64,000 nt of DNA from Oscillospiraceae bacterium (GTDB taxonomy: Bacteria; Bacillota; Clostridia; Oscillospirales; Oscillospiraceae), in assembly GCA_017540645.1 (NCBI GenBank), contig JAFYAQ010000014.1, positions 1 to 64,000 of the forward strand, in the 5' to 3' direction. Positions 43,013 to 51,734 of the stretch are shown piece after piece; position 1 is the stretch's first letter; each line of letters begins with the position of its first letter. The translations under genes and the position numbers were made by a program. The notes beneath the pieces were generated by a model. The model saw only the letters and a list, made by a program, of their open reading frames with translations. It was not told the origin of the DNA and searched no databases.

Positions 43013-44104
43013 ATGAACGGAAAGCTGGGTTTCGGACTGATGCGGCTGCCCCGCAAGAGGCTGGGCATCGACATCCCCCAGGTGAGCCGGATGGTGGACA
43101 CCTTCCTGGACGCCGGGTTCACTTACTTTGATACGGCTTTTGTCTACCCCGGATCGGAGGCCGCCATTCGGAAGGCGCTGGTGGAGCGCCATCCCCGGGA
43201 GAGCTACACCATGGCCACCAAGCTGTTCGCCCCCATGGTTCCCACGGAGGCGGCGGCCAAAAAGGAGCTGGACACCAGTCTGGAGCGGACCGGCGCGGGC
43301 TACATCGACTATTATCTGCTCCACGCGCTGATGGGGAACAACTATAAAAAATATGAGAAATTCCACCTGTGGGATTTTGTGCAGGAGGAAAAGGCGAAGG
43401 GGCGCATCAAGCACATCGGCTTCTCCTTCCACGACGGGCCGGAGCTGCTGAAGGAGATCCTGACCGATCATCCGGAGGCGGAATTCGTGCAGCTCCAGAT
43501 CAACTACGCCGACTGGGAAAACCCCCACGTCCGGTCCCGGGAGGTCTATGAGGTCGCCCGCTCCTTCGGCAAGGAGATCGTGATCATGGAGCCGGTGAAG
43601 GGCGGAAAACTGGCCGATCCCCCATCGGAGGTAAAGCGGCTGTTCACCCAGGCCGACCCCAAGGCCTCCTTCGCCTCCTGGGCCATCCGCTTCGCGGCCT
43701 CCCTGGACGGCATCCTGGCAGTGCTCTCCGGCATGTCCAACACTGCCCAGATGGAGGACAACGTGAGCTTCATGAAGGATTTCCATCCTCTGTCGGCGGA
43801 GGAGCAGGAGATCATCGCCCGGGCCCGGCAGGTGTTCAGCGCCTCGGTCGAGATCCCCTGCACCGCCTGCCGCTACTGCTGCGAGGGCTGCCCCAAGCAG
43901 ATCCCCATTCCGGATATCTTTGCCGTCATGAACCGGCGCTCCTCCTCCGGGCAGCTGGAGGCGGCCCAGGCGGAGTATGACGCCCTGGTGACCGAGGGCC
44001 ACGGGGCCGACGCCTGCATCGGCTGCCGGAAATGCGAGCAGGTCTGTCCCCAGCATATCGAAGTCGCGGACGAACTGAAAAAGTGCGCCGTGGCGTTCCA
44101 CTGA
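43013..44104 (+). CDS. Aldo-keto reductase with 4Fe-4S ferredoxin domain
   Basis: A 363-residue oxidoreductase. The N-terminal AKR barrel has FGLMRLPRK, AGFTYFDTAFVYPGSEAAIRKAL (Asp/Tyr active-site block), DYYLLHAL and GFSFHDGPE. The C-terminal tail carries ferredoxin-like Cys motifs: CTACRYCCEGCP and CIGCRKCEQVCP, so two 4Fe-4S clusters are likely. This fused type is common in anaerobes, coupling an aldehyde/ketone reduction to ferredoxin-type electrons. The ATG at 43013 fits the AKR start. It stands between the tRNA pair and the catabolic cluster and could belong to either. Confidence 0.92.
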   Translation: MNGKLGFGLMRLPRKRLGIDIPQVSRMVDTFLDAGFTYFDTAFVYPGSEAAIRKALVERHPRESYTMATKLFAPMVPTEAAAKKELDTSLERTGAGYIDYYLLHALMGNNYKKYEKFHLWDFVQEEKAKGRIKHIGFSFHDGPELLKEILTDHPEAEFVQLQINYADWENPHVRSREVYEVARSFGKEIVIMEPVKGGKLADPPSEVKRLFTQADPKASFASWAIRFAASLDGILAVLSGMSNTAQMEDNVSFMKDFHPLSAEEQEIIARARQVFSASVEIPCTACRYCCEGCPKQIPIPDIFAVMNRRSSSGQLEAAQAEYDALVTEGHGADACIGCRKCEQVCPQHIEVADELKKCAVAFH

Positions 44105-44115
44105 AGAGAATCAGC

Positions 44116-44158
44116 AAGAGGCCGCTGCAGAGATCTGCAGCGGCCTCTTTATCTTTTT
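44116..44158. terminator. Terminator between the aldo-keto reductase and lyase genes
   Basis: A 15-bp perfect stem (44116-44130 with 44135-44149, loop AGAT), T-rich downstream. Confidence 0.85.
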
Positions 44159-44190
44159 TGATCTTTATGCTCGCCGGAAAGAGCGATGGA

Positions 44191-45117
44191 TTACTCGGCC
44201 ATCTGGGCGATCAGATCGGCGTTCCGGCCGGCCTTGAGCACGTAGCTGCTCAGGTCCTCCTTGCCCAGCATCTCCTGCATCTTGCGGGTCAGGGCCATGA
44301 CCTTGGGCAGGTCGATGCCGGTCTCGATGCCGGAGGCCTCGCACATGTGCAGCACGTCCTCGGTGGAGATGTTGCCGGCGGCGTTGGGGACGAAGGGGCA
44401 GCCGCCCAGGCCGCCGAAGGAGCTGTCGAACTGGGTCATGCCCACGTCCATGGCCGCCACGATGTTGGCCATGGCCAGGCCGCGGGTGTTGTGGAAGTGG
44501 AGCCACCAGGTGTTCTCGGGGAACTTCTCCTGCACATGGGCGCACAGAGAAGCGACCTGGGCGGGAGTGGCCATGCCGGAGGCGTCGGAGAGGGAGACCT
44601 CATGGATGCCCACCTTGCCGTAGGCCTCGATGATGGAGTCCACATCCTCCACGGGAGTGACGCCCTCCCAGGGGGAGGCAAAGGGCATGGAGATGGAGCC
44701 GGAAATGGCGATGCCGGCCGCCAGAGCGGCCTCGCAGACCTCGGCGAACTTGGCAACGCTCTCCTCGGGAGTGCGGTTCAGGTTCTTCAGGTTGTGCATA
44801 CGGCTGGCGGAGACGTTCAGCTTCACCTTCTTGCAGCCGCACTTCACGGCACGCTCAACGCCGCGCAGGTTGGGGATCAGGGCGCGCAGCTCCACGCCCT
44901 CGGGATTGCCGATGCGCTTGATCACCTCGTCGGTGTCCGCCATCTGGGGGACCTTCACGGGGTGCATGAAGGAACCGACCTCGATGACCTTAAAGCCGGC
45001 GTCGATCAGGCCCTCGATCAGCTCTACCTTCTGGTCGGTGGTAAGCATGGATTTCTCGTTCTGGAGTCCGTCCCGGAGACCCACCTCGCAGATGTTTACC
45101 TTCTTGGGTGTGTTCAT
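44191..45117 (-). CDS. HMG-CoA lyase-like acyl-CoA lyase
   Basis: A 308-residue TIM-barrel lyase of the HMG-CoA lyase family (DRE-TIM superfamily). Metal-site and catalytic blocks are ICEVGLRDGLQNE (Arg/Asp), SFMHPVKVPQMAD, LHFHNTRGLAMAN (metal His) and SFGGLGGCPF (catalytic Cys at about 240). HMG-CoA lyase gives acetyl-CoA and acetoacetate; relatives cleave other 3-hydroxy-acyl-CoA esters. Here it sits downstream of the LysR gene and beside a CoA-acylating aldehyde dehydrogenase, so another acyl-CoA is plausible. Expressed from its own promoter at 45155-45184. Confidence 0.9.
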   Translation of the reverse strand: MNTPKKVNICEVGLRDGLQNEKSMLTTDQKVELIEGLIDAGFKVIEVGSFMHPVKVPQMADTDEVIKRIGNPEGVELRALIPNLRGVERAVKCGCKKVKLNVSASRMHNLKNLNRTPEESVAKFAEVCEAALAAGIAISGSISMPFASPWEGVTPVEDVDSIIEAYGKVGIHEVSLSDASGMATPAQVASLCAHVQEKFPENTWWLHFHNTRGLAMANIVAAMDVGMTQFDSSFGGLGGCPFVPNAAGNISTEDVLHMCEASGIETGIDLPKVMALTRKMQEMLGKEDLSSYVLKAGRNADLIAQMAE

Positions 45118-45154
45118 TGTCCTACCTCCACTTAATTATTTAATGTATATACCT

Positions 45155-45184
45155 ATTATATTGGGTGCTTGTCCGCAATTCCAA
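45155..45184 (-). promoter_or_regulatory. Promoter for the HMG-CoA lyase-like gene
   Basis: On the minus strand, TTGGAA (45179-45184) and TATAAT (45155-45160) with 18 bp between, about 38 bp before the start. Confidence 0.72.
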
Positions 45185-45230
45185 TATATTTTTTTGATAG
45201 GATCCATAGCGCGTCTCAATCGCGCAGCGC

Positions 45231-46118
45231 TCAGCGCAGACAATAGTGGGTCTCTATGAAATCCGCCACTCTCTCCGCCGCCAGGGGGAGGGTTTTTCCC
45301 CGCAGCCGGGAGAGGTATACGTTGCGGCCCAGCTCATGTCCGTTTTCAAAGATGGGCACCGCCGCCAGACGCTCGTCGTCCAGGGCGGGCACATAGGGCA
45401 CCACCGTCACGCCCAGACCCAGCGCCGCGTACTGGAGGGCGGTGTTGCACTCCCGGACCTCAAAGGCGATCCGGGGCACGGCCTCCCGCCGGGCAAATTC
45501 CTCGTCCAGTTTCATCCGGAGGCTGCTCTGCCGGTCCAGCACGATCTGGGGTTCATGGATGAAGTCCTCCAGGGACACCGCCTCTCTTCCCGCCAGAGGG
45601 TGGTCCGCCGCCACCGCCAGATAGATCCGCTGGTACAGGATGGGGACGGACTCGGTCCACTTCTCCTGCAGCATGCAGATGCCCAGGTCGATATCCCCGT
45701 TTTTCAGCTGCTCCAGGATCTCCTGGGAGCGGGCCTCGGTAAAGCTGAAGGCCAGGTGTTCGTCCTCGCTCTGTTCATAGAGATCTTTTATGATGGTGGG
45801 CACCAGACTGGAGGCTGCCGAGTGGACATAGCCCAGGCGCACGGTCTTCGGCTCCACCCTGTTGAGTCGGCGCACCGTTTCCGTGCCCTCCTCGATGGTG
45901 GCCAGCGCCTGCCGGACGTAGGGCAGGAAGCGTTCGCCGTACAGCGTCAGCTCCACCTTCCGGCTCTCCCGGCGGAAGAGCTTGGCCCCCAGCTCCAGCT
46001 CCAGCTCGTTCATGGCGTAGCTCAGACTGGGCTGGGAGATATTCAGCTCCTGGGCCGCACGGGTGTAATGGAGGATGCGGGACAGGGTTTCAAAGTATTT
46101 CAGCTGCAGAAGCGTCAA
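45231..46118 (-). CDS. LysR-family transcriptional regulator
   Basis: A 295-residue LysR regulator. The N-terminal winged helix-turn-helix (LKYFETLSRILHYTRAAQELNISQPSLSYAMNELE) is complete, and the C-terminal effector domain (about 90-290) follows. The start is TTG at 46118 with a GGGGG-type site upstream; no ATG fits the family N-terminus. It is divergent from the aldehyde dehydrogenase operon, the classic LysR layout, so it probably activates that operon when its inducer, likely the pathway substrate, is present. Confidence 0.92.
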   Translation of the reverse strand: MTLLQLKYFETLSRILHYTRAAQELNISQPSLSYAMNELELELGAKLFRRESRKVELTLYGERFLPYVRQALATIEEGTETVRRLNRVEPKTVRLGYVHSAASSLVPTIIKDLYEQSEDEHLAFSFTEARSQEILEQLKNGDIDLGICMLQEKWTESVPILYQRIYLAVAADHPLAGREAVSLEDFIHEPQIVLDRQSSLRMKLDEEFARREAVPRIAFEVRECNTALQYAALGLGVTVVPYVPALDDERLAAVPIFENGHELGRNVYLSRLRGKTLPLAAERVADFIETHYCLR

Positions 46119-46272
46119 GCGAAGGCGGCCCCCTTTTTTTCACCTTTCCCGGGAGTAAAAAGAGATGTTTTTACCAGAAACCGACAGGCGATTGCAATTT
46201 CGTATGTATTGTAGCATAGAAAGGGCAAAAAGTATATTCCTTTTTTTGCGCAGAAGCTCTTTCGTCATTTTG

Positions 46273-46287
46273 ATAGAACTTTTCTAT
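46273..46287 (+). promoter_or_regulatory. LysR-type operator (T-N11-A palindrome)
   Basis: ATAGAACTTTTCTAT is an inverted repeat with a 3-bp centre (ATAGAA/TTCTAT) and contains a T-N11-A core (46274-46286). It lies 23 bp upstream of the -35 box of the divergent operon, the place expected for a LysR activator site. Confidence 0.6.
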
Positions 46288-46309
46288 AGATTTTTGTGAA
46301 GAAAAGTAT

Positions 46310-46338
46310 TTGACGAAAAACGTGATTTCCACTATATT
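46310..46338 (+). promoter_or_regulatory. Promoter of the catabolic operon
   Basis: TTGACG (46310-46315) and TATATT (46333-46338) with 17 bp between. The operon leader is about 85 bp. Confidence 0.75.
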
Positions 46339-46430
46339 ATTTTTGTGTAAAATTAAATAGGCGTTACTATGCCCATCGGCGCCTGTTTAAGTGCAGACAA
46401 AACTATTTTTTATAAGGAGGATACCCTACC

Positions 46431-47951
46431 ATGAGCAGAATGAGCGACATGACTGAGCCCTATTCCAAGCTGACCCAAGACCAGATCGATGACATCGAGG
46501 CTTGCTACGCCAGAGCCGTGAAGGCCCAGAAAGAGTTTGAGACCTGGAGCCAGGAAGACATTGACCGGACCATCAAGTCCGTTGCCCAGATGGTCGCCAA
46601 CTCCAAGACCTTCCATGAGCTGGTAGAGCTCGGCATCAAAGAGAGCCGCTTCGGCGATCCCATCAGCCGTGAGAACAAGCGTTTCAAGATCCGCGGCATT
46701 CTGCGTGACTGCCTGCGCGAGAAGTCCGTCGGCAAGGTCGGCGAGATGCCCGAGCGCAAGATTGAGCTGTACGCCAAGCCCGTGGGCATCATCGCCTGCG
46801 TCATCCCCGCCACCAACCCTGACCTGACCCCCGCCGGCAATGCGATCTACGCCGTGAAGGCCCGCAACGCCATCATCTTCAGCCCCCACCCCCGTACGGC
46901 CGGCACCTCCCGCAAGACCGTTGAGCTGATGCGCGCCGGACTGGCCCGCGTCGGCGCTCCCGAGGACCTGATCCAGATCCTGGGCACCAACGGCTGCAAG
47001 ATCAACCGTCAGATCTCCGAGGCCCTGATGACCAAGTGCGATCTGGTCATCGCCACCGGCGGCCAGGGCGTCGTGCGTCGTGCTTACTCCTCCGGCACCC
47101 CGTCCTTCGGCGTCGGCTCCGGCAACGCCACCATGATCTGGGACGAGACCGCCATCCAGGATCTGCACCACGCTGCTGACAACACCATGCGTTCCAAGAC
47201 CTCCGACTTCGGCTCCGGCTGCTCCGCCGACGGCAACATCATCATCCACGAGAGCATCTGGGATGCCGCTCTTGCTGAGCTGCAGAAGGTCGGCGGCTAC
47301 ATCATGACCGAGGAAGAGCAGGAGAAGATGCGCTGGGCCATGTGGGATGAGAACATCCACCGCAACAGCGACACCGTCGCCCTGTCCGCTCTGGACATGG
47401 CCGCGAAGGCCGGCTTCGAAGTTCCTCCCACCACCCGCTTCCTGATCGCCTCCCACGGCACCGGCGTCTTCGAGAGCGGTGTTGAGGGCATCTGGTGCCG
47501 CGAGAAGCTGACCACCGTCCTGGCTGTGCACAAGTACTCCGGCGAGTTCCAGAACGCCATCGACATGGTCCAGAAGATGCATGACGCGGTGCCCGGCATG
47601 GGTCACTCCGTGGGTATCTTCTCCTTCGACGACAGCCACATCGACCGTCTGGCGCGCGTGGCCCGCGTCGGCCGCATCATGGTCCGTCAGCCCCAGTCCA
47701 AGGCCAACTCCGGCTCCATGAACAACGGCATGCCCATGACCTCCTCCATCGGCTGCGGCACCTGGGGCGGCAACGCCACCAGCGAGAACGTGTCTCTGCA
47801 CCACTACATGAACATGACCTGGGTCTCCCGCGAGTACGAGACTCCCGACTGGCAGACCGACGAGGAGCTGTTCGGCGAGTTCTACGATCCCGAGCTGGAG
47901 AAGGTGCAGTACTCTGCCTACAACTCCAACGACGCCCTGAAGGCCGAGTAA
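46431..47951 (+). CDS. CoA-acylating aldehyde dehydrogenase (SauS-like)
   Basis: A 506-residue aldehyde dehydrogenase of the CoA-acylating branch, making acyl-CoA from an aldehyde with NAD(P)+ and CoA. Seen are IPATNP (124-130), GVGSGN (227-232) and the catalytic Cys at about 264 in SDFGSGCSADGN. The C-terminal block beginning SSIGCGTWGGNATSENVSL resembles sulfoacetaldehyde dehydrogenase SauS, so sulfoacetaldehyde or another small aldehyde is possible; the assignment is not secure. GGAGG lies 10 bp before the ATG. It is the first gene of the operon, and codon use is strongly optimised. Confidence 0.85.
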   Translation: MSRMSDMTEPYSKLTQDQIDDIEACYARAVKAQKEFETWSQEDIDRTIKSVAQMVANSKTFHELVELGIKESRFGDPISRENKRFKIRGILRDCLREKSVGKVGEMPERKIELYAKPVGIIACVIPATNPDLTPAGNAIYAVKARNAIIFSPHPRTAGTSRKTVELMRAGLARVGAPEDLIQILGTNGCKINRQISEALMTKCDLVIATGGQGVVRRAYSSGTPSFGVGSGNATMIWDETAIQDLHHAADNTMRSKTSDFGSGCSADGNIIIHESIWDAALAELQKVGGYIMTEEEQEKMRWAMWDENIHRNSDTVALSALDMAAKAGFEVPPTTRFLIASHGTGVFESGVEGIWCREKLTTVLAVHKYSGEFQNAIDMVQKMHDAVPGMGHSVGIFSFDDSHIDRLARVARVGRIMVRQPQSKANSGSMNNGMPMTSSIGCGTWGGNATSENVSLHHYMNMTWVSREYETPDWQTDEELFGEFYDPELEKVQYSAYNSNDALKAE

Positions 47952-48046
47952 TTTCCCCGCGGCCCATTCCCCAGTAAACCAGGACGGGAGCCGGACGGCT
48001 TGCCCGCGCTCCCGTCCTTTTATTGAATGAAAAGGAGACTTCAATC

Positions 48047-48886
48047 ATGGCAAGAAAGTTTTCTCTCGCTTACCTGACCATCCCCGGCGTCAACCCCATG
48101 GAGCAGATCAAGATCGCCAAGGAAGTCGGCTATGACTTCGTCAGCCTGCGTACCATCCCCATGCATCTGCCCGGCGAGCCCGAGTTCCTGCTGGACCGGG
48201 ATCCCGCTCTGTTCGAGGCCACCAAGGCTGCCCTGAAGGAGTACGACATGCCCCTGATGGACATCGAGCTGGCCCGTATCCGTCCCGACCTGGACATCAA
48301 CGAGTACAAGCCCGCCTTTGAGAAGGCCGCTGAGCTGGGCGCCACCGACGTCCTGGGCAGCGTCTGGACCCGCGACAAGGCCTGGTACACCGAGACCGCC
48401 GGCAAGGTCGCCGACATGGCCAAGGAATTCGGCCTGAAGTACAACATCGAGTTCCTGCCCTGGGCCGGTGTCCGCAACCTGCAGGAGGACATCTCCCTGG
48501 TCGACGCTCTGGGCCGCGACAACGTGTACGTCATGGTGGACACCCTCCATGCCGGCCGCGCCGGCGTCTCCGGCGCCGAGCTTGCCCGTACCCCCCGCAA
48601 GTACTTCAACTTCATCCATCTGTGCGACGGCCCTGCCGGCCCCGACGGCGATCCCGTGCTGGACAACATCAAGGACGACCTGATGCTCTACACCGCCCGT
48701 GAGGCCCGCTACTATCCCGGCGAGGGCGCCATGCCCATCGCGGAGATGGTCAAGGCTATGCCTGAGATCCCCCTGTCCATCGAGCTTCCCAACCTGAAGG
48801 AGATCGCGGCCCGCGGCATGAAGGGCCACGCTGCCCGCTGCCTGGAGACCGCGAAGGCTTACTTCAAGGCTAACGGCATCGAATAA
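48047..48886 (+). CDS. TIM-barrel sugar-phosphate isomerase/epimerase family protein
   Basis: A 279-residue xylose-isomerase-like TIM barrel (AP endonuclease 2 family, which includes hydroxypyruvate isomerase, IolE/IolI and 3-dehydroshikimate dehydratase). Metal-ligand type residues occur in NIEFLPWAG, VMVDTLHAGRAG, FIHLCDGP and LSIELPNL. The ATG at 48047 follows AAAAGGAG. Its place between the aldehyde dehydrogenase and the ThDP enzyme suggests it isomerises or dehydrates a keto-hydroxy intermediate. The reaction is unknown. Confidence 0.85.
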   Translation: MARKFSLAYLTIPGVNPMEQIKIAKEVGYDFVSLRTIPMHLPGEPEFLLDRDPALFEATKAALKEYDMPLMDIELARIRPDLDINEYKPAFEKAAELGATDVLGSVWTRDKAWYTETAGKVADMAKEFGLKYNIEFLPWAGVRNLQEDISLVDALGRDNVYVMVDTLHAGRAGVSGAELARTPRKYFNFIHLCDGPAGPDGDPVLDNIKDDLMLYTAREARYYPGEGAMPIAEMVKAMPEIPLSIELPNLKEIAARGMKGHAARCLETAKAYFKANGIE

Positions 48887-48921
48887 TCCATTAATATTTT
48901 AACAGAAGGAAGGAGATCCCG

Positions 48922-50757
48922 ATGAGCAAGAAAGTTACCGCCGAACTGATGGTCAAATACCTGGAGCACAGAGACGTAAAGTACGTTTTCGGTCTGTGTG
49001 GCCACACTTTGATCACGTTCCTGGACGCTCTGGGCAAGAGCGACAAAGTCAAGTACATCTCCAACCGCCATGAGGCCGTTGCCTCCACCGCCGCCGACGG
49101 CTACGCCCGCATCACCCACAAGGCTTCCGTGGTCATGTGCCACCTGGGGCCTGGCATCACCAACGTGCTGACCGGTGTGGCCAACGCCTCCTTTGACTCC
49201 ATCCCCATGGTCGTCATCGCCGGCGATGTGCCCAGCTACTACTACGGCAAGCACCCCCACCAGGAGGTCAACCTGCACGCTGACGGCTCCCAGTACCGTA
49301 TGCTGGAGCCCGTGTGCAAGCGCTGCTGGCGGGTCGACGATCCCGAACTGCTGCCCGACATTATGGACCGCGCCTTCCGTCTGGCCGAGTCCGGCCGCCC
49401 CGGCCCCGTGCTGATCGACATGCCCATGGACATGTTCGCCCGCGAGGTGGAGGAGCATCTGTGGGATCGCTGCCTGAAGGATTCCCCCGTGACCATGAAG
49501 CCCGCTCTCGACCCCGCTGCCGCCAAGGCCATCGCCGAGAAGCTGGTCAACGCCAAGAACCCCGTCGTCCACGCCGGCGGCGGCATCCTGCTGGCCCAGG
49601 CTTCCCAGGAGCTGGCCGATCTGGTCGAGTACCTGGATCTGCCCGTGTCCCGCACCCTGATGGGTCAGGGCTGCCTGCCCGATAACCACCCCCTGATGGT
49701 CGGCCAGACCGGCTTCTGGGGCCTGGAGTTCACCCACAGCCTGACCAAGAACGCCGACGTCATCCTGGCGCTGGGCACCCGCTTTGCCGAGGCCGACAGC
49801 TCCAGCTGGTACCAGGGCGTCACCTTTGATCCCCGCGTGACCACCTTCCTGCAGATCGACATCGACCCCAACGAGATCGGCCGCAACTACCCCGTGGAGA
49901 TCGGCGCTCTGGGCGACCTGAAGCTGGGCCTGAAGCAGATTCTGGAAGAAGTCAAGAAGATCTGCCCCGAGGGCAAGAAGAATCCCGAGCTGCGCGCCGC
50001 CATCGCCAAGGCGAAGGCCGACTTCAAGGCCAGCAACGTGGACATCTCCAACGACAGCCGCTTCCCCATGACCCCGCAGCGCATCCTGAAGGACGTCAAG
50101 GAAGTCATCCCCGAGGACGCTCTGATCTTCACCGACGTGGGCTGGAACAAGAACGGCGTTGCCCAGGAGTTCGACATCAACATCCCCGGCTGCGTGCACC
50201 ACAGCTCCGGCCTGGCCACCATGGGCTACGGCGCTTCCGCCGTCCTGGGCGGCAAGCTGGCGGCTCCCGACCGCATCTGCCTCACTCTGACCGGTGACGG
50301 CGGCTTCGGCGTGAACCCCACCTGCCTGGCCACCGCCGTGGAAAAGGGCATCGCCGTGACCTGGGTCGTCATGAACAACTCTGCCTTCGGCACCATCGCC
50401 GGTCTGATGAACGGCAACTACGGCAACAAGTACGGCACCACCTTCTATACCCCCGACGGCGAGTCCTACTCCCCCAACTGGGCCAAGGTCGCCGAGGCCT
50501 ACGGTGTGGAAGCCATCCACTGCAACTCCGCCGAGGAGTTCAAGCCCGCCATGGAGAAGGCCATGGAGGCCAACCGCGCCGGCCGTCCCTTCCTTGTTGA
50601 GGCTCCCATGGAGAACATCGTGGTTCCCACTCCCGGCTGCTGGAACATCAACGACATCTACACTCCGAAGGCCGACATCATCGCCGACGGCAAGCTGATT
50701 CGTCAGGAGGACGGCAGCTACATCGCTCCCATCCACTCCAAGTCCCACAAGGGCTGA
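48922..50757 (+). CDS. Thiamine-diphosphate enzyme, acetolactate-synthase family
   Basis: A 611-residue ThDP-dependent enzyme. The activating Glu is Glu51 in NRHEAVASTAADGYAR. The ThDP/Mg motif is GDGGFG...VVMNN (about 454-486, GDG-Xn-NN). The central domain is of the acetolactate synthase type. Glyoxylate carboligase lacks this Glu, so that role is unlikely; sulfoacetaldehyde acetyltransferase does not match well either. A decarboxylase or a C-C hydrolase/ligase acting on a 2-oxo acid fits best, giving the aldehyde for the dehydrogenase. It is in an operon with strongly optimised codons. Confidence 0.85.
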   Translation: MSKKVTAELMVKYLEHRDVKYVFGLCGHTLITFLDALGKSDKVKYISNRHEAVASTAADGYARITHKASVVMCHLGPGITNVLTGVANASFDSIPMVVIAGDVPSYYYGKHPHQEVNLHADGSQYRMLEPVCKRCWRVDDPELLPDIMDRAFRLAESGRPGPVLIDMPMDMFAREVEEHLWDRCLKDSPVTMKPALDPAAAKAIAEKLVNAKNPVVHAGGGILLAQASQELADLVEYLDLPVSRTLMGQGCLPDNHPLMVGQTGFWGLEFTHSLTKNADVILALGTRFAEADSSSWYQGVTFDPRVTTFLQIDIDPNEIGRNYPVEIGALGDLKLGLKQILEEVKKICPEGKKNPELRAAIAKAKADFKASNVDISNDSRFPMTPQRILKDVKEVIPEDALIFTDVGWNKNGVAQEFDINIPGCVHHSSGLATMGYGASAVLGGKLAAPDRICLTLTGDGGFGVNPTCLATAVEKGIAVTWVVMNNSAFGTIAGLMNGNYGNKYGTTFYTPDGESYSPNWAKVAEAYGVEAIHCNSAEEFKPAMEKAMEANRAGRPFLVEAPMENIVVPTPGCWNINDIYTPKADIIADGKLIRQEDGSYIAPIHSKSHKG

Positions 50758-50855
50758 TGCCTGACTGATTTTATCCTTTAACCCATGCGTCGGGGGAGCG
50801 GCGCGGCCGCTCCCCCGAATAATAATTTTTATTGTTAAATGAGGAAGGGAAAAAA

Positions 50856-51728
50856 ATGAAAGTCGATATCAACACCAAATTTATCGGTCTTCTGGGCAAC
50901 CCCCTGAAGCAGTCCTTCGCCGCCCGTATGCAGAACGCCGCCTACCGCGCTGCCGGTCTGAACAACATCTACTTCTACAACGTTGTGGATAACGATCACC
51001 TGGGCGACGTGGTCAACGGCATCCGCTACATGCCCTTCGCCGGCTTCGCCGTCACGAAGCCCAACAAGGTGGAAGTGCTGCAGTATCTGGACGAGCTGGA
51101 TCCCCTGTGCCAGAAGATGGGCGCCTCCAACACCGTCGTGAAGACGGAAGAGGGCAAGCTGATCGGCTACAACACCGACGGTGTCGGCTTCTATCAGTCT
51201 CTGATGGAAGAGGGCGGCCTGGTTGCCAAGGACCACACCTTCCTGCTGCTGGGCGCCGGCGGCGCCGGCCGTGCCATGTGCTGCGTGCTGGCCTACGAGG
51301 GCGCGAAGAAGATCTACGTCGCCTCCCGTACCCTGGCCTCCGCTCAGAACCTGGCGGACGACCTGAACGCCAACTTCGCCCCCGTGGCCGAGGCCATGAC
51401 CATGGCCGACTACAAGGACGTGCTGTCCAAGTGCGACTGCGTCATGAACTCCTCCGGCGTGGGCATGGGCAAGTCCATCGGCCAGAACCCCATGAAGAAG
51501 GAAGACATCGACACCAACGCTCTGTACTACGATGCCTGCTACAACCCCGCCAAGACCCAGTTCCTCATCGACGCCGAGGAAGCCGGCGCCAAGATCCTCA
51601 ACGGTCTGGGCATGAGCCTGTACCAGGGCGCCCGCCAGATCAAGCTGTGGACCGGCATCGATCCCGACATCGAGGTCATGCGTCAGGAGCTGTTCGACAT
51701 CCTGGCCGGCAAACCCGAAAAGGAGTAA
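50856..51728 (+). CDS. Shikimate dehydrogenase-like oxidoreductase
   Basis: A 290-residue member of the shikimate/quinate dehydrogenase family. Catalytic Lys71 is in AVTKPNKVEV, Asn92 in ASNTV and Asp108 in NTDGVGF; the NAD(P) loop is LLLGAGGAGRA. The N-terminal substrate-carboxylate motif (S-x-S in AroE) reads GNPLKQSFAARM, with Ala in place of the second Ser. This and its place in a catabolic operon suggest that its substrate is not shikimate. The ATG at 50856 follows GAGGAAGG. Confidence 0.85.
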   Translation: MKVDINTKFIGLLGNPLKQSFAARMQNAAYRAAGLNNIYFYNVVDNDHLGDVVNGIRYMPFAGFAVTKPNKVEVLQYLDELDPLCQKMGASNTVVKTEEGKLIGYNTDGVGFYQSLMEEGGLVAKDHTFLLLGAGGAGRAMCCVLAYEGAKKIYVASRTLASAQNLADDLNANFAPVAEAMTMADYKDVLSKCDCVMNSSGVGMGKSIGQNPMKKEDIDTNALYYDACYNPAKTQFLIDAEEAGAKILNGLGMSLYQGARQIKLWTGIDPDIEVMRQELFDILAGKPEKE

Positions 51729-51734
51729 TTGCCC

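Larger units (their letters stand above)
46119..46430. other. Divergent control region of the catabolic operon
   Basis: A 312-bp AT-rich region between the LysR gene and the operon. It contains the LysR-type box (46273-46287) and a near-consensus promoter (46310-46338). Beyond these I see no gene. Confidence 0.6.

Noticed and set aside
46410..48044. A 544-codon minus-strand frame opposite the aldehyde dehydrogenase gene
   Set aside because: Antisense shadow; composition is artificial and no ribosome binding site is present.
48859..50748. A 629-codon minus-strand frame opposite the ThDP enzyme gene
   Set aside because: Same cause: the codon-biased sense gene leaves the antisense frame free of stops; no motif or binding site.
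48922..50757. Glyoxylate carboligase or sulfoacetaldehyde acetyltransferase as the role of the ThDP enzyme
   Set aside because: The conserved Glu51 argues against carboligase, and the N-terminal sequence does not resemble Xsc.
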